The position numbers and the translations under genes were made by a program. A DNA stretch of 64,000 nucleotides from Leptospira ellinghausenii (GTDB lineage Bacteria; Spirochaetota; Leptospiria; Leptospirales; Leptospiraceae). The notes beneath the pieces are model-generated. The model did not search any database, had not been told where the DNA came from, and worked only from the letters and a program-made list of their open reading frames with translations. Position 1 is the stretch's first letter. Every line of letters starts with the position of its first letter. The stretch covers positions 310,001 to 374,000 of the forward strand of contig NZ_BFAZ01000006.1 in the NCBI RefSeq assembly GCF_003114815.1. Reading direction: 5' to 3'. This document shows positions 37,298-44,684 of this stretch, piece after piece.

Positions 37298-38062
37298 ATG
37301 TTCAAACCAAGGTTCGAACGTTTACAATCACTCCTAGGAAAAACTCCTGTCAATATCGGACATAGAGGGGCAAGGGGCCTTGCTCCTGAGAATACGCTCG
37401 TATCCTTTCTTGTTGGATCAGACTCCACCCATTATTTTGAGTTGGATACCATGTTATGTGGATCAGGGGAACTAGTTGTCATCCATGATTTTACTGTCGA
37501 TCGCACAACAGATGGGGAGGGAAAGGTGGCTGAAATCCCCTATCGTCAGTTAGCCGAACTGGATGCAGGTGGATTTTTCTCCGAGGATTTTGAAGGTGAA
37601 CAAATTCCAACCTTATCTCAAATCATACAAACTTTACCTGAAAACACAGTGTTTGATATAGAACTGAAAAGTGAAGGCAAAAGAGAAGAACAAGAAAATT
37701 TAGCAAAAGCAGTTGTCAAACTCATCCGTAAGTTCCAATTACAAAATCGAATTTGGGTGAGTAGTTTTGATTGGGAACTTGTAGACTTAGTTCGAAAAGA
37801 AGAACCGGAAGTTTTACGTGGTTTACTCATTGAAAAGGGAGAATCGCTAAACGAACGTTATATGGACTTTGAACCAGATTTGATCCTTCCCCATTTTTCG
37901 GCGTGTTCCAAGGAATTTGTATCAAAATGTAATTCAGAGTCCTTACTTGTAATTCCGTATACTCCCAATACGGAAGAAGAATGGAATTCTCTCATAGAAG
38001 CAGGTGTATCGGGTCTTATCACGGACTATCCAGATCGTTTGGCTCAGTTTTTAGCAAAATAA
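37298..38062 (+). CDS. Glycerophosphodiester phosphodiesterase
   Basis: Hydrolyses glycerophosphodiesters to glycerol-3-phosphate and an alcohol. From the ATG at 37298 the protein has 254 residues, a typical cytoplasmic UgpQ-like size, and no signal peptide is seen. The active-site blocks are GHRGARGLAPENT (catalytic His), FELDTM (metal-binding Glu and Asp), VVIHDFTVDRTTDG (second His) and FDIELKSE. I chose this start because CCAGGG precedes it at good spacing; an ATG at 37268 would overlap the upstream gene by 26 bp. The 3' end overlaps the convergent VOC gene by 19 bp. Confidence 0.93.
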   Translation: MFKPRFERLQSLLGKTPVNIGHRGARGLAPENTLVSFLVGSDSTHYFELDTMLCGSGELVVIHDFTVDRTTDGEGKVAEIPYRQLAELDAGGFFSEDFEGEQIPTLSQIIQTLPENTVFDIELKSEGKREEQENLAKAVVKLIRKFQLQNRIWVSSFDWELVDLVRKEEPEVLRGLLIEKGESLNERYMDFEPDLILPHFSACSKEFVSKCNSESLLVIPYTPNTEEEWNSLIEAGVSGLITDYPDRLAQFLAK

Positions 38063-38406
38063 AGCCAGATCCAATTCCCCCAATGGTCTTCATATAAGGA
38101 ATACCCTTGGGTTGGCACGTCTTGTAATAATTGGCAATGGGAAAGAATTCTGTCTATTGGGTCATTTTGACTCATATGTAGTGTGAGGGTTCCTCCCCGC
38201 ACAGGGCAATGTTCCGTCTCTTTCGAAAAAACAATCCGTAAACCCGACTGCAATTCTAGTTCCGCATGACCAAAACTTTCTTTCAGAACTTTGCCACCTA
38301 AAATGGATTGGTAGAAGTGCAATGGTTCGGAACAATTTTCTCCACCAGCTAAATTGATTGAATAGAGGTTTAACGTTTTGTTACGAGACACATTTTGTTC
38401 TGGCAT
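38044..38406 (-). CDS. VOC/glyoxalase-like protein, PhnB-type
   Basis: A 120-residue protein with the beta-alpha-beta-beta-beta pattern of one-chain vicinal oxygen chelate proteins. HFYQSILGGKV and SFGHAELELQSGLRIVFS are characteristic of PhnB/glyoxalase-like members, and the C-terminal YSLYEDHWGNWIWLY fits the last repeat (usual D-P-x-G-N-x-W pattern). A substrate cannot be named. Its start codon lies directly beside the start of the divergent membrane protein, and its end overlaps the GDPD gene, so it is boxed in on both sides. Confidence 0.8.
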   Translation of the reverse strand: MPEQNVSRNKTLNLYSINLAGGENCSEPLHFYQSILGGKVLKESFGHAELELQSGLRIVFSKETEHCPVRGGTLTLHMSQNDPIDRILSHCQLLQDVPTQGYSLYEDHWGNWIWLYFAKN

Positions 38407-39873
38407 ATGAATCCAATCCTAATTCTCAGAAGTTTTTTCCAATCATATTTCTACGAATCTGGGAAACAAACCAAATTGAAAGTGGGATTGGTTTTGATTC
38501 TTTTCCTCTTCCTTTCTGGTTTCATAAATTATTTGTTATGCGAAACTATTTATTTTATCCCCTTATACTCTGCTGACCAACTGTATACACCATTATTTGT
38601 GAATGATTGGATGAGTGGGAAAGGAATAGCCCATTGGTATCTCCCCCCTTCTCCTTATTTTTTCCCCGACATGGGATGTATGGCCATCTTGTACTTTGTA
38701 TTTCCTTTTTTGTATCTACCTACAATGTATGGAGTGCTACAGATGGGTTTCCTCTATTTAGGATTCTACTCGTTTTTCTCATCTAAACTCTCTAAACTAA
38801 CAACGATTCAATTGTTAATCTGGTTCCAAACATTATTCACCATCCTTTCTTTGCTTGGAAAATGTTTAGGAGATAAACCTCTTCCCTTGGTTTATTTTGT
38901 TTCGAATGCACACCATAGTACAGGTTTTTTCTTTAGTTTATTTCTTGTTAGCCTTTATTACCAGTCCCAGTCGAAAGAGAATCAGATTTCCTTTTTACAG
39001 AATAAAGCAGAGTTTTCGATCGAAAAAAAAATTTGTCGAAGCAATTGGTTTTCGAAATTGTTTTTACCAAAACAAGTTTCTAAGTTTCTGTTTTTACTCG
39101 GTTTTAGTCTCTTATACCTTTCTGATCGATTTTCGTTTTGTATTGGGATGTTTTGTTTAATCGTCATCAAATTTTCGGAAATGGATTCTAAAAATTGGAA
39201 AGGGATCTTTTGGAAAAAAATCATTTTTTACCTTGGTATGATTCTGTTTTACTTCATCATCATGGAACTTATCTTTTACTCTCTCAAAACAAAACTCCAG
39301 ATTCCCAATAGTTTTGGAATCCTGTTAGATTCCCTCCAAACAAAATCGTTAGGAGAAATTACTTTCTTAGCCACTCATTACGTATATGATTTTTCCAAAC
39401 TGCTTGTTTACGAGAATCGTACCTTACTCGGTTTCTTGTTTGTGTTCGTTTTCTTTTTTCGTCGGTTTCCACAACAACTCAAACGATTGTTTCTCCTTTT
39501 GATTCCAATTTTACTTTTCCTTCTCTTGGTGGTGGGTCGGTTTACCTACCTCCATCCCTATCCTATTCGTTACCTCTTTCCCCTTTGGTTTTTTGGACTC
39601 GTCGGAGTCTCTTGGGTATTGGCAAAACAGAAAAATCGTTTTCCTCTCCCCATGCTTCTCTTTTCTCTTCTCCTTTGGATTTTGGTTTTCAGTGCTTTTC
39701 CCAAACCCCGAAAGGAAGTACAAGAATTCCACCAATCGATTACCAAAAGAGAAGTCCCCTATACCCAGGAAAAACCAATTCGCTTTTGGACAGGAGGCAA
39801 TCAAAAACCAATCCCAATACAAGATGATGGGAAACCATACCGTTGGATCACAGGTGCTTTCCATACTCCTTGA
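38395..39873 (+). CDS. Integral membrane protein, possibly GT-C-like, unknown function
   Basis: A 492-residue protein with about ten to twelve hydrophobic helices. I do not recognise the family. After the first helix an extracytoplasmic loop reads DQLYTPLFVNDW and HWYLPPSPYFFPD; acidic residues in the first large loop are what GT-C glycosyltransferases use, so a lipid-sugar-dependent transferase is possible but not shown. A short soluble C-terminus (about 430-492) is basic and aromatic. The start is uncertain: a TTG at 38395 or an ATG at 38407, four codons later, which directly abuts the divergent VOC start. Eighteen bases separate its stop from the leuA start. Confidence 0.65.
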   Translation: MFWHMNPILILRSFFQSYFYESGKQTKLKVGLVLILFLFLSGFINYLLCETIYFIPLYSADQLYTPLFVNDWMSGKGIAHWYLPPSPYFFPDMGCMAILYFVFPFLYLPTMYGVLQMGFLYLGFYSFFSSKLSKLTTIQLLIWFQTLFTILSLLGKCLGDKPLPLVYFVSNAHHSTGFFFSLFLVSLYYQSQSKENQISFLQNKAEFSIEKKICRSNWFSKLFLPKQVSKFLFLLGFSLLYLSDRFSFCIGMFCLIVIKFSEMDSKNWKGIFWKKIIFYLGMILFYFIIMELIFYSLKTKLQIPNSFGILLDSLQTKSLGEITFLATHYVYDFSKLLVYENRTLLGFLFVFVFFFRRFPQQLKRLFLLLIPILLFLLLVVGRFTYLHPYPIRYLFPLWFFGLVGVSWVLAKQKNRFPLPMLLFSLLLWILVFSAFPKPRKEVQEFHQSITKREVPYTQEKPIRFWTGGNQKPIPIQDDGKPYRWITGAFHTP

Positions 39874-39890
39874 CAGACTTCGGGGAAACT

Positions 39891-41408
39891 ATGATCTGGA
39901 AGGAGATGGAAGATTACGTACGGATTTTTGATACGACTTTGAGGGACGGAGAGCAGTGCCCTGGGGCTGCTATGAGCGAAGACGAAAAAGTAGAAATTGC
40001 AGGTCACCTTGCCAGGATGAAAGTAGATATCATTGAAGCAGGATTCCCCGTTTCTTCCCCAGTCCAGTTCAAAGCTGTAGAACGGATTGCCCGTGAAATT
40101 GAAGGTCCCACCATTTGTGGCCTTGCCCGAGCCCTCCGCCCCGATTTAGAAGCGGCAAGAGACGCACTAAAACCAGCAAAATCCAAACGCATACATACAT
40201 TCATTGCTTCTTCTCCCATTCATATGAAACACAAACTCGGAAAATCACCTTCCGAAGTTTTAGAGATGGCAAGGATTGCCGTTCGGATGGCAAAAGACTT
40301 TGTCCCCGATGTAGAATTTTCACCAGAAGATGCAACAAGATCAGAATGGGAATTCTTACGTGAGTTAGTTGAGGCTGTGATCGAAGAAGGGGCAACCACT
40401 ATCAACATCCCAGATACTGTTGGTTATACGACCCCTCAAGAATACATGGATCTGTTTCGTTTTTTAAAAACAAAGGTGAAAGGGGCAGACAAAGTCATTT
40501 TTTCTGCCCATTGTCATAATGACCTTGGCCTTGCCGTTGCCAACTCCCTTGCCACTGTCCTTGCGGGTGGAAGACAAATTGAATGTACCATCAATGGAAT
40601 TGGTGAACGAGCAGGTAACACAGCCATGGAAGAAGTGGTCATGGCATTAAAAACGAGAAAAGATACCTTTGGTGTGGAAACAAACATTGATTCCACTCTC
40701 ATCACACGTGGTTCTCATTTAGTAAAAACAATCACTGGTATGGTAGTACAACCTAACAAAGCAATTGTGGGAGCCAATGCCTTTGCCCATGAATCTGGAA
40801 TCCACCAAGATGGTGTGATCAAAAACCGACAAACTTACGAAATCATGACACCAGAATCAGTAGGATTAAAATCCAACAGAATGGTACTTGGTCGTCATTC
40901 TGGTAGAGCTGGGTTTAAAGACAGAATCATCCGTATGGGATTTGATCCCAAACCAGAAGAAATTGACAATGCATACAATCGCTTCTTGGAAATTGCAGAT
41001 AAAAAAAAGGAGGTTTTTGATGAAGACATCGCTGCTCTTTTCCAATCTGAAATAAGCCGTTCCCAAGTGGATGAAACCTACCGACTGATTTCCTTTGAAC
41101 AAAATACTGGTTCTGACAAAACACCATTTGCAAAGGTAAACTTACAAATCAAAGGTGAAACGAAAGTTGGGGAAGCAAAAGGTGATGGACCTGTAGATAG
41201 TATCTTTAAGGCCATAAGTTCCGTAACAGGGCTTTCCCCCCTCCTATCTAGACTTGTGATTTCACCAGTCACAGAAGGAACCGATGCGATGGCGGAAGCC
41301 TCAGTCACATTGGAGGACGGCGAACGTCGGGTTGTGGGCAAAGGCGATTCTACAGATATCATTGAAGCATGTGCCAAGGCATACATCAATGCTTTGAATC
41401 GGTTGTAG
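39891..41408 (+). CDS. leuA: 2-isopropylmalate synthase LeuA
   Basis: First committed step of leucine synthesis: condenses 2-ketoisovalerate with acetyl-CoA. From the ATG at 39891, with GGGGA at good spacing, the protein has 505 residues. TIM-barrel motifs: FDTTLRDGEQCPG, HCHNDLGLAVAN (metal-binding His-x-His) and NGIGERAGNTAMEE; then GRHSGRAGF in the linker and a C-terminal LeuA dimer domain (about 375-505; GDGPVDSIFKAI) that usually binds leucine for feedback inhibition. The length and order are those of LeuA, though citramalate synthases are close relatives. hisC follows after 3 bp. Confidence 0.92.
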   Translation: MIWKEMEDYVRIFDTTLRDGEQCPGAAMSEDEKVEIAGHLARMKVDIIEAGFPVSSPVQFKAVERIAREIEGPTICGLARALRPDLEAARDALKPAKSKRIHTFIASSPIHMKHKLGKSPSEVLEMARIAVRMAKDFVPDVEFSPEDATRSEWEFLRELVEAVIEEGATTINIPDTVGYTTPQEYMDLFRFLKTKVKGADKVIFSAHCHNDLGLAVANSLATVLAGGRQIECTINGIGERAGNTAMEEVVMALKTRKDTFGVETNIDSTLITRGSHLVKTITGMVVQPNKAIVGANAFAHESGIHQDGVIKNRQTYEIMTPESVGLKSNRMVLGRHSGRAGFKDRIIRMGFDPKPEEIDNAYNRFLEIADKKKEVFDEDIAALFQSEISRSQVDETYRLISFEQNTGSDKTPFAKVNLQIKGETKVGEAKGDGPVDSIFKAISSVTGLSPLLSRLVISPVTEGTDAMAEASVTLEDGERRVVGKGDSTDIIEACAKAYINALNRL

Positions 41409-41411
41409 TCA

Positions 41412-42506
41412 ATGGCTTCACAAGAAAACCTATTTGACCCAAAGTTATTTGTGAGAAAGGAACTCCAACAATTTTCTCCCTACACTCCAGGAGAACAACC
41501 AGGCCTTACTACTTCCACCATCAAGTTAAATACAAACGAAAATCCGTATCCTCCGTCACCAAAAATCCAAAAGGCATTAGAAGAAGTGATCGAAAAAGGA
41601 TTACTCCGCAAGTATCCCAATTACCATGCAAGGAAACTACAAGAACTCATTGCAAATGATTATGATTTGGACCCAAACCAAATCCTTGTGACCAATGGTT
41701 CGGATGAAGCCTTACGTTTGTTATTCCAAACCTTTATTGGTCCCGGTGACACAGTTGTTGCACCAGACCCAACGTATTCCTATTACCCAGTTCTTACCGA
41801 ACAAATGATGGTGGGAGCGAATTACAAAGCAATCCCTGTCTTAGAAAATCTACATTTTGATTTTGAAACACTTAAAAAATCAGATGGTAAGTTACTATGT
41901 TTTGCCCATCCAAACGCACCTACGGGCATTGAAGAACCGAAAGAGAAACTATTAGATCTGATTCGTTCGTTTCGAGGTTTTGTATTGTCGGATGAAGCAT
42001 ACATTGATTTTACAGATGCTAGCGCCAGTTTGATGCCAGAGATCAAACACCATCCGAACCTACTTGTTTCCAGAACATTTTCCAAATCATATGCACTCGC
42101 TGGACTTCGTGTTGGTTACATTGTTGGATCCGTTGAAACCATTTCGTGGATACGAAAACTCAAAGATTCCTATAATGTTGGAATCATTGACCAAGTGATT
42201 GCCGAAACGTCTTACCAAGACAAAGAATATTTCTTAACGAAACGAAATCTTGTCATTTCAGAACGTTCTCGCCTGAAAACCAATTTGGAATCCCTGGGTT
42301 TTACCATCCCTGATTCTTCTACTAATTTTCTCTTTTGCAAACCAAAACCAGGAATTTCGCCTGAACACTTATACCTTTCCTTAAAAGAAAAAAATATCCT
42401 CATCCGGTATTTTTCCTATGGAATTTGTAAAGAATTCATTCGGATAACGATTGGAACAAAAGAAGAAAATGATATCCTTTTCCAATCCCTAAAGGCTTTA
42501 GTCTAA
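41412..42506 (+). CDS. hisC: Histidinol-phosphate aminotransferase HisC
   Basis: PLP enzyme that transaminates imidazole acetol-phosphate in histidine synthesis. The 364 residues contain KLNTNENPYPPSP, YPNYHARKL, TNGSDEALRLLFQ, the PLP-binding DEAYIDF, and the Schiff-base Lys225 in SRTFSKSYALAGLR. Length and motifs are normal. It begins 3 bp after leuA, so leucine and histidine synthesis genes share a transcript here. The stop codon abuts the A-run that serves as the T-tract of the convergent heat-shock operon's terminator. Confidence 0.95.
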   Translation: MASQENLFDPKLFVRKELQQFSPYTPGEQPGLTTSTIKLNTNENPYPPSPKIQKALEEVIEKGLLRKYPNYHARKLQELIANDYDLDPNQILVTNGSDEALRLLFQTFIGPGDTVVAPDPTYSYYPVLTEQMMVGANYKAIPVLENLHFDFETLKKSDGKLLCFAHPNAPTGIEEPKEKLLDLIRSFRGFVLSDEAYIDFTDASASLMPEIKHHPNLLVSRTFSKSYALAGLRVGYIVGSVETISWIRKLKDSYNVGIIDQVIAETSYQDKEYFLTKRNLVISERSRLKTNLESLGFTIPDSSTNFLFCKPKPGISPEHLYLSLKEKNILIRYFSYGICKEFIRITIGTKEENDILFQSLKALV

Positions 42507-42538
42507 AAAAAACCCAACAAAACGTCTGTTCTGTTGGG
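42505..42538 (-). terminator. Intrinsic terminator of the small heat-shock operon
   Basis: On the minus strand CCCAACAGAAC pairs with GTTTTGTTGGG around a four-base AGAC loop (42513-42538), ten Watson-Crick pairs and one G-U, followed at once by eight T (42512-42505). This is a textbook Rho-independent terminator for the minus-strand Hsp genes. The plus strand has only a weak T-rich tail, so it may also slow hisC transcription. It lies 76 bp beyond the last Hsp stop codon. Confidence 0.88.
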
Positions 42539-42614
42539 ATTCTATTTTGTTCATTTCTGTTTCTATAAAGTTAAAATCTCAATCCACCTTGATTCAAATT
42601 CATACTTCGTTGAT

Positions 42615-43016
42615 TTATGAATTTCGAATTTCAATTTTCGTTTTTTTCGGTTCAATTTTCGGAATGGAAAGTTCTAAAATTCCGTTTTTCATTTTTGCAA
42701 CAGCTTTTTCAGAATCGATCGCTTTGCTTATGGTAAACTTTCGGAAATAGTTACCTTCTTTGTATTCCGCTAGTCGAACCTGACCTTTTTCTTCCGTTCC
42801 AATTTGGAATTTCCCTTCTAATTGGAGTTGGTCTTTTTCGATTGTGATCTCAACAGATGTTTCATCCACACCAGGCATTTCCACTCGGAATAAAATTGTG
42901 TTTTCTGTCTCATAAACATCTACATTCGGAGAGTAAACCCTAACTTGTGGTTTAACTTCTTTCACTCCGGTATTTCCATCTAACTCTTGTTTATTTTCTT
43001 TTGTCAGTGTATTCAT
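42615..43016 (-). CDS. Small heat-shock protein (Hsp20 family), second of operon
   Basis: A 133-residue alpha-crystallin-type chaperone, about 15 kDa. A short disordered N-terminus (about 1-30) leads to the alpha-crystallin domain (about 30-115; VEMPGVDETSVEITIEKDQL and a VRLAEYKEGNYFRKF region). The C-terminal tail has the I-x-I motif as IEI, which links dimers into oligomers. It holds unfolding proteins during heat stress. It starts 17 bp after the first Hsp gene, with AAGGAGAG before the ATG, and ends upstream of the terminator at 42505-42538. Regulation is through the tandem CIRCE sites. Confidence 0.92.
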   Translation of the reverse strand: MNTLTKENKQELDGNTGVKEVKPQVRVYSPNVDVYETENTILFRVEMPGVDETSVEITIEKDQLQLEGKFQIGTEEKGQVRLAEYKEGNYFRKFTISKAIDSEKAVAKMKNGILELSIPKIEPKKTKIEIRNS

Positions 43017-43033
43017 TTCATTCTCTCCTTCTC

Positions 43034-43477
43034 TTATCCGATATTGATGGATACTTTTTTCGGTTTGTCTTCTTCTCTTCTCGGTAAGTGAATGTTTAAG
43101 ACACCGTTTACGTATTTTGCAGATACTTGGTCTTGGTTTACTCGGAAAGGAAGCTCAAGTGTTCTGTGGAATTCACCATGGAAAATTTCCCTACGATGAA
43201 CTTCTGTTCCTTCCGCTAAATCTTCTGCCTTTTTCTTTCCATGAATGGAAAGCATATTGTCTTTTACATTGATATCAATTTGGTCTGTGTCCATCCCAGG
43301 CAAAAGGCAAGTGACCAGTGCCTCATCTTCTTTTGTGTACACATTTACAGGAGGAAAATGCGATGAACTTCCGAATTGGTCATTCAAAATGGAACGAGTC
43401 AACTCATCGTTCAAACGATCAAAGTCTCTCCAAAACTGGTTAGTTTTTGTTTGTGGGTCTAGAATTCGAAATAACAT
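43034..43477 (-). CDS. Small heat-shock protein (Hsp20 family), first of operon
   Basis: A 147-residue alpha-crystallin-type chaperone. The N-terminus (MLFRILDPQTKTNQFWRDFDRL) is typical for bacterial class A small Hsps. The alpha-crystallin domain spans about 40-135 (TCLLPGMDTDQIDINVKDNML and the family block EFHRTLELPFRVNQDQVSAKY-x-NGVL), and the tail has ISINI as the I-x-I motif. It differs from the second copy, so they are diverged rather than recent duplicates. AAAGGAG lies eight bases before the ATG. The promoter and two CIRCE operators are immediately upstream. Confidence 0.94.
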   Translation of the reverse strand: MLFRILDPQTKTNQFWRDFDRLNDELTRSILNDQFGSSSHFPPVNVYTKEDEALVTCLLPGMDTDQIDINVKDNMLSIHGKKKAEDLAEGTEVHRREIFHGEFHRTLELPFRVNQDQVSAKYVNGVLNIHLPRREEDKPKKVSINIG

Positions 43478-43490
43478 GCAAAATCTCCTT

Positions 43491-43517
43491 TTAGCACTCT
43501 TATTCGCAGTCTGCTAC
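43491..43517 (-). promoter_or_regulatory. CIRCE operator, leader copy (HrcA site)
   Basis: TTAGCACTC, nine bases, then GTCTGCTAC. The CIRCE consensus is TTAGCACTC-N9-GAGTGCTAA; the left arm is perfect and the right arm matches six of nine. It lies 14 bp upstream of the first Hsp start codon, in the predicted untranslated leader just before the ribosome-binding site. HrcA bound here would block elongation or, as RNA, the palindrome could affect mRNA structure. Confidence 0.8.
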
Positions 43518-43522
43518 TTTAG

Positions 43523-43549
43523 TTAGCACTCTATATCTTTGACTGCCAA
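43523..43549 (-). promoter_or_regulatory. CIRCE operator, promoter copy (HrcA site)
   Basis: TTAGCACTC, nine bases, then GACTGCCAA, a perfect left arm and seven of nine in the right arm. It covers the -10 box and spacer of the predicted promoter. Its start is 32 bp from that of the other CIRCE, about three helical turns, so two HrcA dimers could sit on the same DNA face. The two copies support each other as true sites. Confidence 0.85.
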
Positions 43550-43556
43550 TTGTCAA
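43528..43556 (-). promoter_or_regulatory. Housekeeping-sigma promoter of the small heat-shock operon
   Basis: On the minus strand, a perfect -35 TTGACA (43556-43551) is followed after 17 bases by TAGAGT (43533-43528), four of six to TATAAT. A -10 of TATAGA with 15-base spacing is an alternative. The predicted start of transcription is near 43521, about 45 bases before the first Hsp start codon. A strong -35 plus an overlapping CIRCE fits heat induction by release of HrcA. Confidence 0.7.
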
Positions 43557-43624
43557 TTCGAATTTAGAATTTTTGCATTCGGTAAAAAAAATTTTGTCTC
43601 ATAGGCCTGTGAACCATAGTTTGG

Positions 43625-44089
43625 ATGGCAATGCCTATTTCAGATCAATTGAATGCACTTGGGATCCAAATCCCACCCGTTCCAGCGGCTCTTGCAGCCT
43701 ATATTCCTTCCAAACGTTCTGGAAATTTAGTTTTTACTTCGGGCCAACTCCCACTTGTTTCTGGAAAGTTACGGAAAATGGGAAAGGTGGGAAAGGATAT
43801 TACTCTTGAGGAAGCGAAAGAAGAAGCAAAACAGTGTTTACTCAATGCCCTTTCGGCTTTGTTGTTACAGATAAGCTCCCTAGACCAAATAAAATCAGTT
43901 GTGAAACTCGGAGTTTATGTTGCAAGCGATGAAAACTTCACAGAACAACACTTAGTTGCCAATGGGGCATCTGAACTTGTAGGTCAAATTTTTGGCGAAA
44001 AAGGAAAACATGCAAGGTTTGCCATTGGGGTCAGTTCCTTACCTCTGAATGCGAGTGTCGAATTAGAAATGACAGTTGAAGTGGAATGA
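43625..44089 (+). CDS. Rid-family protein (YjgF/YER057c/UK114), non-canonical
   Basis: A 154-residue member of the Rid superfamily. NLVFTSGQLPLVSGKL, EEAKQCLLNALSALL and VKLGVYVASDENFTEQH are family blocks. In RidA proper, the arginine of the -ARLP- block near the end binds the carboxylate of the enamine/imine substrate. Here that place reads GVSSLPLNASVELE, with Ser instead of Arg. It therefore belongs to another Rid subgroup and may not deaminate 2-aminoacrylate. The start may be the ATG at 43625 or 43631. The end overlaps the next gene by 4 bp. It diverges from the heat-shock genes; no promoter of its own stood out. Confidence 0.85.
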   Translation: MAMPISDQLNALGIQIPPVPAALAAYIPSKRSGNLVFTSGQLPLVSGKLRKMGKVGKDITLEEAKEEAKQCLLNALSALLLQISSLDQIKSVVKLGVYVASDENFTEQHLVANGASELVGQIFGEKGKHARFAIGVSSLPLNASVELEMTVEVE

Positions 44090-44637
44090 AAAATTCAATT
44101 TTAAATTTATTTTCCGAATTCGTGATTTTCCTAAAGGAAACAATCAAACTGATACCAGATTTACTCAAAGTTTGGTGGTATTTAGGAAAGAGAATTACAT
44201 TATCATTATATAGTTATTGGAATGCGAAACTATTCTACGATAAAATATTTTTTATATTTTTATTCCTCCAACTTTTGTTTGCGGTATTACCTTGGTTCCA
44301 CTACGAAATAACTTTTTTTGAAAGTAAAGAATCCATCTCTTTAAGTCCAAAACTCAATTCTATTTTTATCTTAATTAGTTTACTTAATTTTTTCTTTCTG
44401 GGTTTTTGGAAGTCTTCTTGGACAAGAATATGGTTTTTTGCAACTGAAATGATCTCCGCTATCATTGTGCTTTGGGGATACTTGGAGCCAAAACGAACGT
44501 ATTATGATTTTGTCAATGCAAGTGAAGTGACAACTCAAATCACTTTTTATCTTTTCTTAGGTTCTCTGTTTTTTGCCTTTATATTCGGGTATTTAAGTTT
44601 TAAAAAAGAGGATGAGGTATTTTTACATTCCCACTAG
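44086..44637 (+). CDS. Small four-helix membrane protein, unknown function
   Basis: A 183-residue protein with an amphipathic N-terminus and about four membrane helices (about 55-75, 90-112, 118-135 and 150-170), ending in a short charged tail. I recognise no family. Its ATG overlaps the stop codon of the Rid gene (ATGA arrangement), so it is translated with it. The Rid partner is cytoplasmic, so the link between them is unclear. Base use resembles its neighbours, so no sign of transfer is visible. Convergent with clpA. Confidence 0.65.
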   Translation: MKNSILNLFSEFVIFLKETIKLIPDLLKVWWYLGKRITLSLYSYWNAKLFYDKIFFIFLFLQLLFAVLPWFHYEITFFESKESISLSPKLNSIFILISLLNFFFLGFWKSSWTRIWFFATEMISAIIVLWGYLEPKRTYYDFVNASEVTTQITFYLFLGSLFFAFIFGYLSFKKEDEVFLHSH

Positions 44638-44684
44638 AATTATTCGGAGGGAAAATGAAAACACCAATCTCTAACATTCAATCC

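Noticed and set aside
37311..37319. GGTTCGAA resembling a tRNA T-loop
   Set aside because: It lies within the GDPD reading frame, with no acceptor or anticodon stem around it.
43491..43531. Reading the two TTAGCACTC copies as a plain direct repeat
   Set aside because: Each copy has its own partial inverted arm after exactly nine bases, so they are two CIRCE palindromes.
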